Origin: Endoryza sp044226045
Lineage (GTDB): Bacteria; Bacteroidota; Bacteroidia; Chitinophagales; Chitinophagaceae
DNA: 64,000 nucleotides
Assembly (NCBI GenBank): GCA_044226045.1
Contig: JBGAHR010000001.1
Span: 1 to 64,000, forward strand
Direction: 5' to 3'
The notes under the pieces were generated by a model that was given only the letters and a program-made list of their open reading frames with translations, did not search any database and was not told the DNA's origin. Below are positions 25,921 through 42,369 of this stretch, in pieces (position 1 is the stretch's first letter; each line of letters begins with the position of its first letter). The position numbers were made by a program, and so were the translations under genes.

Positions 25921-26066
25921 TTTTTTTCCCGCAAAAACGGGATCGAAATAACTCCGGTGAACCCGGAACACCCCGGCCGGTGTACCCAAAGGCCATCAAC
26001 ATAATTTTTTAATAAGTCCGACGGATTCGCCCCTGGCGGAGATGAAGCCGGCAAAAATTCAAAACC
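25921..26066 (+). promoter_or_regulatory. Structured rplJ-rplL spacer
   Basis: A 146-nt spacer with several short GC-rich stems: CCCG/CGGG (25928-25941), CCGGTGAACCCGG, a CGCC/GGCG stem near 26028-26038 and a run of CCGG boxes. No TAnnTTTG promoter is evident. It could act in raising L7/L12 translation or processing relative to L10; this is inference from position only. Confidence 0.35.
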
Positions 26067-26444
26067 ATGGCAGACGTAAAACAATTAGCTGAACAACTCG
26101 TAGGTCTTACTGTAAAAGAAGTACAGGAACTGGCCGATTTTCTGAAATCTGAATACGGCATCGAGCCTGCTGCTGCTGCAGTAGTAGTAGCTGCTGGTGG
26201 CGATGGCGGTGGCGCAGCTGCTGCTGAAGAGAAAACTTCTTTCAACGTAATCCTGAAAAACGGTGGTGCTTCCAAGCTCAACGTTGTTAAGATCGTGAAA
26301 GAACTGACTGGTCTCGGTCTGAAAGAAGCCAAAGACCTGGTAGACGGCGCTCCGAAGCCTGTAAAAGAAGGTATTAGCAAAGCCGATGCGGAAGCACTGG
26401 CTGCTAAACTGAAAGAAGCAGGTGCAGACGTAGAAATTCAGTAA
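26067..26444 (+). CDS. rplL: 50S ribosomal protein bL12 (L7/L12)
   Basis: A 125-aa stalk protein that recruits translational GTPases and is normally present in 4-6 copies per ribosome. The N-terminal dimerisation helices (VKQLAEQLVGLTVKEVQELADFLKSEYGI) are followed by the Ala/Val/Gly-rich hinge (about residues 36-52) and the globular domain with FNVILKNGGASKLNVVKIVKELTGLGLKEAKDLVDGAPK. A terminator follows. Confidence 0.99.
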   Translation: MADVKQLAEQLVGLTVKEVQELADFLKSEYGIEPAAAAVVVAAGGDGGGAAAAEEKTSFNVILKNGGASKLNVVKIVKELTGLGLKEAKDLVDGAPKPVKEGISKADAEALAAKLKEAGADVEIQ

Positions 26445-26468
26445 GAACCGCTGAAAATATGCTTTTCG

Positions 26469-26500
26469 AGGCCCCCGCCAAAACGGGGGTCTTTTTTTTT
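26469..26500 (+). terminator. Intrinsic terminator after rplL
   Basis: CCCCCG (26472-26477) pairs with CGGGGG (26484-26489) around CCAAAA, followed by TCTTTTTTTTT. It separates the L12 and RNA polymerase genes. Confidence 0.88.
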
Positions 26501-26597
26501 CCACTTTCGCGTATTGGAGGCTGAATTGGAAGGGGTTAGCTCAAAAAATACCCGCCAGACCGCGGTTTTTGGCCGCTATCAAAAAACCGGCCAATTT

Positions 26598-26631
26598 TTT
26601 GTTGTTGGTTGAATTCTATTCATTAACTTTG
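26598..26631 (+). promoter_or_regulatory. Promoter of rpoB
   Basis: TTTG (26598-26601), 22-nt spacer, TAACTTTG (26624-26631), followed by CC. It gives a leader of about 160 nt, which holds a TGAAAG/CTTTCA stem near 26711-26730 and a perfect palindrome GTCTATAGAC (26745-26754). The 355-nt spacer 26445-26799 otherwise contains only the rplL terminator. Confidence 0.75.
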
Positions 26632-26799
26632 CCCTCCGTTTTCGAAAACATTCTTAGCAGTTGATTTTTCTGATGGCCAATTTTCAATAACTGTTTAAAA
26701 ACAAAGTTGATGAAAGACTATGTGCTTTCACCAATGGGATTTTTGTCTATAGACGTTTTTATTGTAGTTCGAACAACTAAAAAACCGGTTTAAAAATAT

Positions 26800-30597
<3,798 letters not shown>

Positions 30598-30621
<24 letters not shown>

Positions 30622-30817
30622 AAAGTAAAAAGTAAAAAGTAAAAAGTAAAAAGTAAAAAGTAAAAAGTAAAAAGTAAAAAGTAAAAAGTAAAAAGTAAAA
30701 AGTAAAAAGTAAAACAACTTAAACACCCTGTCAGCTTTTGAATTTTGACTTTTGAGTTTTGATTTTTGAATTTTGAATTTTGAATTTTGACTTTTGAATT
30801 TTGACTTTTGAATTTTC
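30598..30817. repeat. Heptad arrays in the rpoB-rpoC spacer (AAAAAGT x16 and nnTTTTG x12)
   Basis: Left arm: GT occurs at exact 7-nt intervals from 30604 to 30709, i.e. 16 perfect tandem copies of AAAAAGT. The first three lie inside rpoB and supply its stop codon. Right arm (30734-30817): 12 units such as AATTTTG, ACTTTTG and AGTTTTG, also without a single period slip. The right arm reads on the other strand as CAAAATT/CAAAAGT, loosely complementary to the left arm. TAA occurs in each frame every 21 nt of the left arm, so it stops translation in all frames. Confidence 0.95.
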
Positions 30818-30867
30818 AAACTGAGTTCCTTTAAACAAACGTTCTTAACAACTATAGGATAAAAATT

Positions 30868-35157
<4,290 letters not shown>

Positions 35158-35175
35158 TACTTTCAAATAATCAAC

Positions 35176-35217
35176 AAAGAGGCTTTCTCTATCCTTATAG
35201 AAAGCCTCTTTTTTTTA
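35176..35217 (+). terminator. Intrinsic terminator after rpoC
   Basis: A perfect 13-bp stem AAAGAGGCTTTCT / AGAAAGCCTCTTT (35176-35188 with 35199-35211) with a 10-nt loop and a run of eight or more T. Confidence 0.95.
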
Positions 35218-35317
35218 TCATTTTGATTTAATAAGAATCAAGGGGAAGCACGGCATTGTTAATTTTTTTAACACTTGCTTTCAAACTAACCTTTTATCTT
35301 GCGCAAAACAGGTTCTG

Positions 35318-35929
35318 ATGAAGCAAATTTCTACGATTTTAAGCAGTTTGGCATTAATAGGTGTTGCGGCTCTTTTCTATTTACATTTCAGCCATACCGA
35401 ACAACTCAAGAAGCAATTGGCTTCCGCGAAAGTAAATGGTGATTCAACTCATTTCAGAGTTGCTTACTTCGATATTGACAGCCTTCAAAGAGACTATAAA
35501 AAATTCAAAGACGCCGAAGAAGAATTAAAGGCGAAAGAAGATGTTGCCAAGCGTGAACTGACAAACCTCAATAACAGCTACCAGGCCCGTCTTCGGCAGT
35601 TGCAGGACAAAGCGCAGGCCGGCAATATGAGCCAGGCTGAAGGAGAAGCCGCCCAACGTGAGCTGGCGCAGTTACAGCAGTCTTTTCAACAAAGAGAAAA
35701 TGAACACGACCAGGCCATCAAAAGACTGCAGATGGAGCGCATGGGCGAACTCCAGAAAGAAGTGGAAGACTACCTCAAGCGATTCAATCAGCAAAGAGGT
35801 TATGCTTATATTTTCTCCTATCGCCCGGGTGAATTTATTTACTACAAGGATACCCTGCTCGACATTACCAGGGATATGATCCAGGGTTTGAATGCCGAAT
35901 ACGAACAAAAGAAGAAAGGCAAAAACTGA
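35318..35929 (+). CDS. OmpH/Skp-like periplasmic chaperone
   Basis: A 203-aa protein with an N-terminal hydrophobic segment (about residues 5-22) that could be a signal peptide or anchor. FRVAYFDIDSLQRDYKKFKDAEEELKAKEDVAKRELTN follows, then a long coiled coil rich in Q, E and K (about 65-150), and a conserved YAYIFSYRPGEFIYYKDTLLDIT end. This is the OmpH family pattern; members hold unfolded outer-membrane proteins in the periplasm. It has its own spacer, with a weak TATCTTGCG promoter-like site near 35297. Monocistronic, since the next gene is convergent. Confidence 0.85.
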   Translation: MKQISTILSSLALIGVAALFYLHFSHTEQLKKQLASAKVNGDSTHFRVAYFDIDSLQRDYKKFKDAEEELKAKEDVAKRELTNLNNSYQARLRQLQDKAQAGNMSQAEGEAAQRELAQLQQSFQQRENEHDQAIKRLQMERMGELQKEVEDYLKRFNQQRGYAYIFSYRPGEFIYYKDTLLDITRDMIQGLNAEYEQKKKGKN

Positions 35930-35944
35930 TAATACCGGCCTCCA

Positions 35945-36373
35945 TTACTGCACAGCGCCTCGTGTGAATATACTCACAACACCGTCGTAGTTGTTGTCTG
36001 TTATTTCCATTTGCTGTTGCGTAATCTGCAAGATCATCCAGTCGCGCTCCTGTGAGCCTTCGAAGTGAATGACTTTTTTCTCACTGTTATCCCTGATACT
36101 TTTTGCCATGCTGAGCGTGTAATTTCCCTGGGAAATGAGGCTACCATTCTCCAGGATGCTGTATTTCCCGTCAGCCGTGAGTTTCCATTGAATCGTTTTG
36201 CCGGTTGAAGCAGGGGTTGTATGAATATGGTTGGCTATTCCTCCATCGGTTTTCAACCAGTTCCAGGTGCCCGCCAATTCCCCGGGCCTGCCTGAGGAAG
36301 GTGTATATTTTGAACAGCCGGCAAACTGCCCTGCCAGGAACAGCAGAAGGAGGGCGAGAACTAATTTTTTCAT
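35945..36373 (-). CDS. Putative lipoprotein
   Basis: 142 aa from the chosen ATG at 36373. A signal peptide MKKLVLALLLLFLAGQFAGCSK ends in a lipobox-like FAGC with the cysteine at residue 20, so it is probably lipidated and exported. Two upstream in-frame ATGs (to 36391) would only lengthen the n-region. The mature part contains ELAGTWNWLKTDGG and alternating short strands, suggesting a lipocalin-like or small beta fold. I do not recognise a specific family. It converges with the OmpH gene, 15 nt from its stop. Confidence 0.7.
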   Translation of the reverse strand: MKKLVLALLLLFLAGQFAGCSKYTPSSGRPGELAGTWNWLKTDGGIANHIHTTPASTGKTIQWKLTADGKYSILENGSLISQGNYTLSMAKSIRDNSEKKVIHFEGSQERDWMILQITQQQMEITDNNYDGVVSIFTRGAVQ

Positions 36374-36420
36374 GGCCATACTTTTTATCATTGACAGGAA
36401 AGGGCCGGCAATCGTTGTCT

Positions 36421-36918
36421 CTACTCGTTTTTCAAAAACACAAACTCGGAGGCCATCAGGTCATAAGCGGCTTCGATCTCTTCCTGGTTGGTTCGTAGGT
36501 TTCCCCGCAGAATGATTGGCCTGTTCTTTAGGCGGTCGTTTTCGTCGCGATACTGTACGATAAACATCGCCCGATAAGGATTTCTGTATTCCTGGCGGAA
36601 CCTAACTTCACTGATCGATGACCTTTGGATAACCGGAGAATCTGACCGGAGTTTCCTGGTTTGAGAATAAATGATTAGCGCTATTCCCAGGAAGATGGCG
36701 GAACTGGCGCCAAAAATCTCCCCCAGCCAAATAGAAACCACAGCCGCGACGAGCAGAATAATTCCAACTACCAACTGTCCTATGCTGAGGATGGACGCCA
36801 TTTGTGAAGAGGCAGGTCTTTGCACATCGTTTGGGTCCGCACTATTCGTAAGGACAATTCTGTCATCGAAGATGTGGCAATAGCCATTGGCGACAGGAAA
36901 GGAATTATTGTTATCCAT
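36421..36918 (-). CDS. Hypothetical membrane protein with two TM segments
   Basis: 165 aa. A short N-terminal strand domain (YCHIFDDRIVLTNS) is followed by two adjacent hydrophobic helices (about residues 42-65 and 68-84) and a C-terminal soluble domain (ISEVRFRQEYRNPYRAMFIVQYRDENDRLKNRPIIL). The layout resembles small PH-like membrane proteins of Bacteroidota, but no family or function can be assigned. It lies 47 nt upstream of the lipoprotein gene in the same direction and may be cotranscribed. Confidence 0.6.
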   Translation of the reverse strand: MDNNNSFPVANGYCHIFDDRIVLTNSADPNDVQRPASSQMASILSIGQLVVGIILLVAAVVSIWLGEIFGASSAIFLGIALIIYSQTRKLRSDSPVIQRSSISEVRFRQEYRNPYRAMFIVQYRDENDRLKNRPIILRGNLRTNQEEIEAAYDLMASEFVFLKNE

Positions 36919-37014
36919 GTATTGTTACAAATTACTAATAAGGCAATAAACCTGCAAGAAGATAGTCGGGGAACCTCCATTGATTTTCACTAATTTTCTG
37001 GTTCAATTTATTCA

Positions 37015-37812
37015 ATGATACTTCAGGGAAAAATTGCAGTGATTTATGGAGCAGGCGGTTCTCTGGGCCAGGCTGTTTCAGTGGCAATGGCCAGAGAGGG
37101 CGCAACCGTATATCTTACCGGACGCTCCATTGATTCGCTGACCCGTACTGCGGAGATCATCCGGAACTCCGGAGGAAAGTTTGAGACGGCCCTCGTCGAT
37201 GCATTCTCTGAAGAAGAAATTGAAAAGCATTTGCAGGGGGTCATCCGAAAGGAAGGCCGTGTTGATATTTCATTCAACCTCGCCGGGGTCGACGTCATTC
37301 AAAACAAGCCCTTGATTGAGTTTGCAGAAGCTGAAATCGTTGAGCCGGTTACCAGGACCGTGCAGACCCGATTCCTGACTGCGAAATCAGCAGGCATTCA
37401 AATGAAGAAGCAGGGTCATGGAGTGATCTTGTTTTTGACTGCCACTCCTGGCGGTATCGGCTATCCGAATACCGGCGGATTCGCTTTGGCCTGTGCAGCT
37501 ACAGAATCCCTGAGTCGCAACCTGGCTATAGAATTGGGTGCTTATGGAGTGAGAGTATTGACCATTCGTTCGGGAGGATCGCCCGACTCAGCTGTATTCC
37601 GGCAAGCCATTGAGCAAATGCCTGAAATTGTTGCTCCTATTCTCGAACAGATGAAGGCAGATACCATGCTGAAAAGGCTGCCGGCAATGGAAGATATCGC
37701 ACAGACAGCAGTGTTTCTTGCATCGGATGCGGCGAATGCGATAACAGGAACGACCATTGATGTAACAGCGGGTACGACCGGAGGGTTAAATTACAGGGTA
37801 TCGAAGCCTTAA
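37015..37812 (+). CDS. SDR-family protein lacking the canonical catalytic residues
   Basis: A 265-aa Rossmann-fold protein of the short-chain dehydrogenase/reductase superfamily. The cofactor loop GAGGSLG (residues 12-18) and the NLAG variant of NNAG (88-91) are present. The active site is altered: at the YxxxK position the sequence reads FALAC (156-160), so Tyr is Phe and Lys is Cys, and the catalytic Ser is replaced by Thr or lost (LTATPG). The C-terminus has DIAQTAVFLASDAANAITGTTIDVTAG as in classical SDRs. It either acts by another chemistry or is a binding or regulatory pseudoenzyme. It overlaps the convergent gene by 4 nt. Confidence 0.8.
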   Translation: MILQGKIAVIYGAGGSLGQAVSVAMAREGATVYLTGRSIDSLTRTAEIIRNSGGKFETALVDAFSEEEIEKHLQGVIRKEGRVDISFNLAGVDVIQNKPLIEFAEAEIVEPVTRTVQTRFLTAKSAGIQMKKQGHGVILFLTATPGGIGYPNTGGFALACAATESLSRNLAIELGAYGVRVLTIRSGGSPDSAVFRQAIEQMPEIVAPILEQMKADTMLKRLPAMEDIAQTAVFLASDAANAITGTTIDVTAGTTGGLNYRVSKP

Positions 37813-39377
37813 GCGCCGTTTCGTAAATCCTCTTTGGCTTTCAATTTAGCCAGGTATTTTTTCCGGATGATGGTTTGTACGGGGACGTCATTGATTTTTG
37901 ACTCCAGCCAGGAAATAATATCGAGATACATGAAGGCTCTTGTTTCAAACTGGTTTCTTTCCAGGCTCTTCAGTTTATCGAGCAGCCTTTCAAATTCCGC
38001 CTTGAACTGCCGCGGCGCCATGCGAAACGATCTTCGAAGAAACTTGAAGATCTCTTCTTCCACGAGGCTGAGGTTTTCCATTTTCGACATGAATCGGTAC
38101 ACGGATTTTATCAGGAATTCCAGCAGGTCAAAATTGCCCAGCTCATAATGTGCGATCAGGTGAAGGAGTCGGGCATAGCATTGCAGGTCGGTACGCAGGT
38201 CGACTTTCCAGTTGATGATTTTGTTCAGGTAGTCGATTGTTGTTTCGTAGTCACCGCTTCCGAAGTACAAGGAAGCGAATTTGTAATAGAATACGAGAAT
38301 ACGATGGCGATCGAGATACAATTCGTACTCCTTCAGCTTTTCCTCTATCTCCGGAACCTCCCGGGTGCCTTCGGTGAACAGGCCTTCTGCAAAATATTTA
38401 TTAATGCGTGAGATGTTCAGGTAGACGAATGCGAGGATTTTATTATTGTCGTTCTGCTCCACAATTTTTGTACGGGCAAACTTTTCGAATTTTTCGAGGG
38501 TCTCATTGAATTTGTGGTAATTCTGCAGGTCGAAGTGTGCACCCAGCAGGTTGTGCAAACCTTTGATGTAAAGGCCGGTTTCCACTTCGATCATAAAGGA
38601 TTCCTGCTCGAATATATCTACCCATTTCAGTGAGTAGCGATAATAGGTGAGAAAATCCTGCTTGATGAAAGCCAGCCAGCAATAACTCTGATAGAGGTAG
38701 AGCTGTTCGTAAAACCCGGTTACTTTCTTTGCTTTATCGGGAAAATGCCGATCAAAAAAGGCGTTAACGGCGGCAATATCTTTGTCGTTGCGGGCATGTC
38801 CGTTCCGGATATACCAGCTGTATAACTCCAGCGAAAGGTTTGAGAGATCGGATATCAACCCGATTTTCGTCATCACTTCTTCTGATTCGTCTGAAAGCTG
38901 GGCTGCCCGGTCCTGCATACTTCGGGTAATGTAGAGGGCTTCGATCTTTTTTTCGAAGAAGAGCACCTGTTGCAGATAAGTGAACTGGTTATGTGCTTTG
39001 GCCAGTTCTTTCATTTTGTCCAGCACTTTCAGACTCTGGTGGTACAGACCCTTGTTGTAAAGAATACGGGCAAAATCCATCTGTTCGTGAAGCTGGATAT
39101 CGATATTATTCTCGTTCTTGATTAGCCGAAGGCTGGACAGGATCTGCCGGTACAGATGGGCCTTCATATTCGACAATTGCTGCTTACGGATCGACTTGTT
39201 CTTTTTGAGCAGCAGGTCTTCGTCGTAGACCTCCATTTTGTCGAGGGCATCGAAAAGTTGCACAATTTTCAGGTCTTCCCCGCCACTCCTTTTCACATAA
39301 AGCTTGAAATTCCGTTTTTCGGACTTTTCGAGCGATTTTATGAGCAAAAAAAGCGGGTCTGTAGAGCGGTTGGGCAT
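37809..39377 (-). CDS. Conserved-type alpha-helical repeat protein, function unknown
   Basis: 522 aa, almost entirely helical, with TPR-like amphipathic repeats (YNKGLYHQSLKVLDKMKELAKAHN; YFGSGDYETTIDYLNKIINW). No signal peptide or membrane segment is visible, so it is cytoplasmic. The N-terminal 70 residues (FLLIKSLEKSEKRNFKLYV ... QQLSNMKAHLYRQILSSLRLI) look like a distinct conserved module. No catalytic motif is visible and I do not assign a function; a scaffold role is possible. Monocistronic by context: it converges with the SDR gene and diverges from leuA. Confidence 0.65.
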   Translation of the reverse strand: MPNRSTDPLFLLIKSLEKSEKRNFKLYVKRSGGEDLKIVQLFDALDKMEVYDEDLLLKKNKSIRKQQLSNMKAHLYRQILSSLRLIKNENNIDIQLHEQMDFARILYNKGLYHQSLKVLDKMKELAKAHNQFTYLQQVLFFEKKIEALYITRSMQDRAAQLSDESEEVMTKIGLISDLSNLSLELYSWYIRNGHARNDKDIAAVNAFFDRHFPDKAKKVTGFYEQLYLYQSYCWLAFIKQDFLTYYRYSLKWVDIFEQESFMIEVETGLYIKGLHNLLGAHFDLQNYHKFNETLEKFEKFARTKIVEQNDNNKILAFVYLNISRINKYFAEGLFTEGTREVPEIEEKLKEYELYLDRHRILVFYYKFASLYFGSGDYETTIDYLNKIINWKVDLRTDLQCYARLLHLIAHYELGNFDLLEFLIKSVYRFMSKMENLSLVEEEIFKFLRRSFRMAPRQFKAEFERLLDKLKSLERNQFETRAFMYLDIISWLESKINDVPVQTIIRKKYLAKLKAKEDLRNGA

Positions 39378-39503
39378 CGTATTCGAATATTGACAAAATC
39401 CAGTCCTGTACTGCGTTTCAGCCGATTATGACCGGGTTAAAGACTGTAAAATACAGGCTTTTTTGATTTTCTCACAGCCTCGCTTCAAAATAACTTCGAA
39501 GAA

Positions 39504-39563
39504 GCAGGTTGTTTTAAAATCATTATAGCAAGCAACACAAAATTAAGGCAGCCTGCCTTTTTT
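39504..39563 (+). promoter_or_regulatory. Candidate terminator/antiterminator in the leuA leader
   Basis: AAGGCA-GCC-TGCCTT followed by T5 (39545-39563) is a short intrinsic terminator 83 nt before leuA. Upstream, GCAGGTTG (39504-39511) can pair over 8 bp with CAGCCTGC (39549-39556), mutually exclusive with the terminator stem. The only upstream mini-ORF (ATG 39428, 12 codons, MTGLKTVKYRLF) is not rich in leucine, so the sensing mode is unclear. The 268-nt spacer shows no other gene. Confidence 0.4.
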
Positions 39564-39645
39564 ATTTCAGAGAAAATTATCTCATTCCGGTCAATCTTGA
39601 TCTTCTTCCATTCTCATAATATTCAATTCTTGCTTAAACTTAACT

Positions 39646-40818
39646 ATGTCAGAGAAAAAGATTTTCATATTTGATACCACTCTCCGGGACGGTGAGCAGG
39701 TACCAGGTTGCAAGCTCAACACAAAGGAAAAAGTGGAATTGGCCCTTCAGTTAGAGGAGCTCGGGGTCGATATAATCGAAGCGGGATTCCCCATTTCCAG
39801 TCCGGGGGATTTCGAAAGTGTGGACCAAATTTCCCGCACTTTAAAAAGAGCAACCGTTTGCGGACTGAGCCGTGCGGTTCAGAAAGACATTGAGACCGCC
39901 GGAGCGGCGCTCAGGAATGCGAAGCATGCGCGAATTCATACCGGTATTGGCACTTCAGATTTTCACATCAAATCGAAATTTAATTCTACCAGGGAGGAAA
40001 TCCTGGAAAGGGCTGTTCAGTGTGTAAAATGGGCCAGGAATTTTACCGATGATGTGGAGTTTTATGCCGAAGATGCCGGAAGAACAGACAATGATTACCT
40101 CGCCCGGGTGGTGGAAGCCGTTATCAGCGCAGGAGCAACCACTGTAAATATCCCCGATACCACCGGTTATTGTTTACCACATCAGTATGGCGCCAAAATC
40201 GCTTTCCTGGTGAATCATGTACCGAATATAGACAAGGCGGTGCTGAGCTGCCATTGTCATAACGACCTTGGCCTGGCCACGGCCAATTCCATAGCCGGCG
40301 TCATTGCCGGTGCCCGCCAGATTGAATGTACCATCAACGGCCTGGGAGAAAGAGCCGGAAACACTTCCCTTGAAGAAGTGGTCATGATCATTCGTCAGCA
40401 TAAAGAACTCGGATTTTATACAGGTGTGAATACGAAAATGCTCAATCCGATCAGCCGGTTGGTGAGCGATATCATGCGTATGCCTGTTCAGCCCAATAAA
40501 GCTATTGTAGGCAGCAATGCTTTCTCTCATTCATCCGGGATTCACCAGGACGGATTTTTGAAAGATTCACAGACCTACGAGATCATTAATCCCGAAGAAG
40601 TAGGCGCGGACGGTTCCAGGATCGTGCTCACCGCCCGCAGCGGTCGAAGCGCGCTGGCCCACCGTTTTCAAAAACTGGGTTACCAGTTTAACCGCAATGA
40701 TGTGGATGTACTCTACGAATCATTTTTAAAGGTGGCCGATCAAAAGAAAGAAGTGCAGGATGAAGACCTGAAGCAGATCGCCACTGCCTATCAGCCGGAA
40801 GCCGTATTAGCTTCATAA
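39646..40818 (+). CDS. leuA: 2-isopropylmalate synthase (short form)
   Basis: Condenses acetyl-CoA with 2-ketoisovalerate, the first committed step to leucine. The TIM barrel is complete: DTTLRDGEQVPGC (about residues 10-22) with the metal-binding Asp, the HCHNDLGLA motif with two metal-binding His (about 203-211), and INGLGERAGNTSLEEVV. At 390 aa it has the barrel and linker subdomains but not the ~120-residue C-terminal LeuA allosteric domain, so feedback inhibition by leucine through that domain is not expected. First gene of leuA-leuC-leuD-leuB. Homocitrate or citramalate synthase is less likely given the operon. Confidence 0.93.
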   Translation: MSEKKIFIFDTTLRDGEQVPGCKLNTKEKVELALQLEELGVDIIEAGFPISSPGDFESVDQISRTLKRATVCGLSRAVQKDIETAGAALRNAKHARIHTGIGTSDFHIKSKFNSTREEILERAVQCVKWARNFTDDVEFYAEDAGRTDNDYLARVVEAVISAGATTVNIPDTTGYCLPHQYGAKIAFLVNHVPNIDKAVLSCHCHNDLGLATANSIAGVIAGARQIECTINGLGERAGNTSLEEVVMIIRQHKELGFYTGVNTKMLNPISRLVSDIMRMPVQPNKAIVGSNAFSHSSGIHQDGFLKDSQTYEIINPEEVGADGSRIVLTARSGRSALAHRFQKLGYQFNRNDVDVLYESFLKVADQKKEVQDEDLKQIATAYQPEAVLAS

Positions 40819-40851
40819 GGGAAATTTTCTCATGAGCGTAGTTTTTGTTTG

Positions 40852-40879
40852 GCGTGGCGCTTCTGCGCCACGCATTTTT
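40852..40879 (+). terminator. Strong hairpin between leuA and leuC
   Basis: GCGTGGCGC (40852-40860), loop TTCT, GCGCCACGC (40865-40873), then ATTTTTC. A terminator-like stem inside the leu operon; a second small stem ACAACC/GGTTGT follows near 40901-40915. It may lower leuCDB expression or stabilise the leuA 3' end. Confidence 0.7.
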
Positions 40880-40945
40880 CACTAAACGAAACAACAAACA
40901 ACAACCTCCGGGTTGTATTTCTGAAAACTGATTTTTGATTCATAT

Positions 40946-42346
40946 ATGGCAAAAACATTGTTCGATAAGATCTGGGAAAAGCACGTTGTAAAAACCATCG
41001 GGGGCGGGCCTTCGGTATTATATATCGACCGCCATTTTATTCATGAAGTAACGAGCCCGCAGGCATTCAATGGCCTGAACAAACGGGGGATCAAGGTAGC
41101 CAGGCCGGCACAAACCATTGCAACGGCCGATCATAATGTACCCACCCTTAACCAGCATCTCCCCATTAAAGAGGAACTGAGCCGTTTGCAGGTGGAAGCC
41201 CTCAAAAAGAATTGCGCCGAGCATGGCATCGAATTGTATGGCCTTGGACACCCGTTCCAGGGCATTGTTCATGTTATAGGGCCTGAATTGGGCATTACAC
41301 AGCCCGGAATGACAATCGTGTGTGGTGACAGTCATACCTCCACGCATGGTGCCTTTGGCTCCATCGCCTTCGGAATCGGAACGAGCGAAGTGGAGATGGT
41401 GCTCGCCACCCAATGCCTCCTGCAAAGCAAACCACGACTGATGCGTATCAATGTGGAAGGCAACCTCAATAAAGGAGTGGTATCAAAAGATATTGTTCTT
41501 TACATCCTTTCTCTCATTTCGGCCAGCGGTGCTACCGGTTATGCGGTAGAGTTTGCCGGAAGCGCCATCCGGAGTTTATCGATGGAAGCCCGCATGACGA
41601 TCTGTAACATGAGTATTGAAATGGGTGCCCGCTGCGGTCTCATCGCTCCCGATGAAATCACGTTCGAGTACATGAAAGGTCGCCTTTTTGCACCCGGTAA
41701 CGGTCAGTGGGATGCGAAACTGGCAATGTGGAAAGAACTCTACAGCGATGCCGATGCGGCATTCGATAAAGAAATAACCATCCGTGCAGAGGATATTGAA
41801 CCCTGGATCACTTATGGAACCAATCCGGGTATGGGAATCGGTATTACCGGACATATCCCCGCGCTCGACGAGATCGGGGAACAGGAGAAAGCCGGTTTTG
41901 AAAAGTCGCTGAAGTATATGGGTCTGGAAGCAGGTAAGAATATACAGGGACAAAAAGTGGACTATGTGTTCATCGGCAGCTGCACCAATTCAAGAATTGA
42001 AGACCTACGTATGGTGGCTTCTTTCGTAAAAGGTAAAAAGAAAGCCGATGGGGTAGAGGTGTGGATTGTTCCGGGCAGTCAGCAGGTGGAGAAACAGGCA
42101 CGGGAAGAAGGGATACATAAAATTTTTGAAGAGGCTGGTTTTGTGTTACGACAGCCCGGCTGTTCAGCGTGCCTGGGGATGAATGAAGACAAGATCCCTG
42201 CCGGCAAGTATTGTATCTCCACATCCAACCGGAATTTCGAAGGAAGACAGGGCCCGAATGCCCGTACATTTCTGGCATCGCCCTTAACCGCTGCCGCAGC
42301 AGCCATTACCGGGCAGGTAACAGATGTAAGGGAATTAATGAATTAG
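40946..42346 (+). CDS. leuC: 3-isopropylmalate dehydratase, large subunit
   Basis: A 466-aa aconitase-family enzyme isomerising 2- to 3-isopropylmalate. 4Fe-4S ligand cysteines lie in FIGSCTNSRIEDLR (about residue 347) and in GCSACLGMN (about 407 and 410). TIVCGDSHTSTHGAFG and ITGHIPALDE are typical. The subunit works with LeuD, encoded 23 nt downstream. The ATG follows TTCATAT without a Shine-Dalgarno sequence. Confidence 0.97.
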   Translation: MAKTLFDKIWEKHVVKTIGGGPSVLYIDRHFIHEVTSPQAFNGLNKRGIKVARPAQTIATADHNVPTLNQHLPIKEELSRLQVEALKKNCAEHGIELYGLGHPFQGIVHVIGPELGITQPGMTIVCGDSHTSTHGAFGSIAFGIGTSEVEMVLATQCLLQSKPRLMRINVEGNLNKGVVSKDIVLYILSLISASGATGYAVEFAGSAIRSLSMEARMTICNMSIEMGARCGLIAPDEITFEYMKGRLFAPGNGQWDAKLAMWKELYSDADAAFDKEITIRAEDIEPWITYGTNPGMGIGITGHIPALDEIGEQEKAGFEKSLKYMGLEAGKNIQGQKVDYVFIGSCTNSRIEDLRMVASFVKGKKKADGVEVWIVPGSQQVEKQAREEGIHKIFEEAGFVLRQPGCSACLGMNEDKIPAGKYCISTSNRNFEGRQGPNARTFLASPLTAAAAAITGQVTDVRELMN

Positions 42347-42369
42347 TCATTGTAAATGCAAACCGTAAA

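Noticed and set aside
42211..42369. Upstream extension of leuD overlapping leuC
   Set aside because: Residues from the extension are out-of-frame leuC sequence. The LeuD family start is at 42370.
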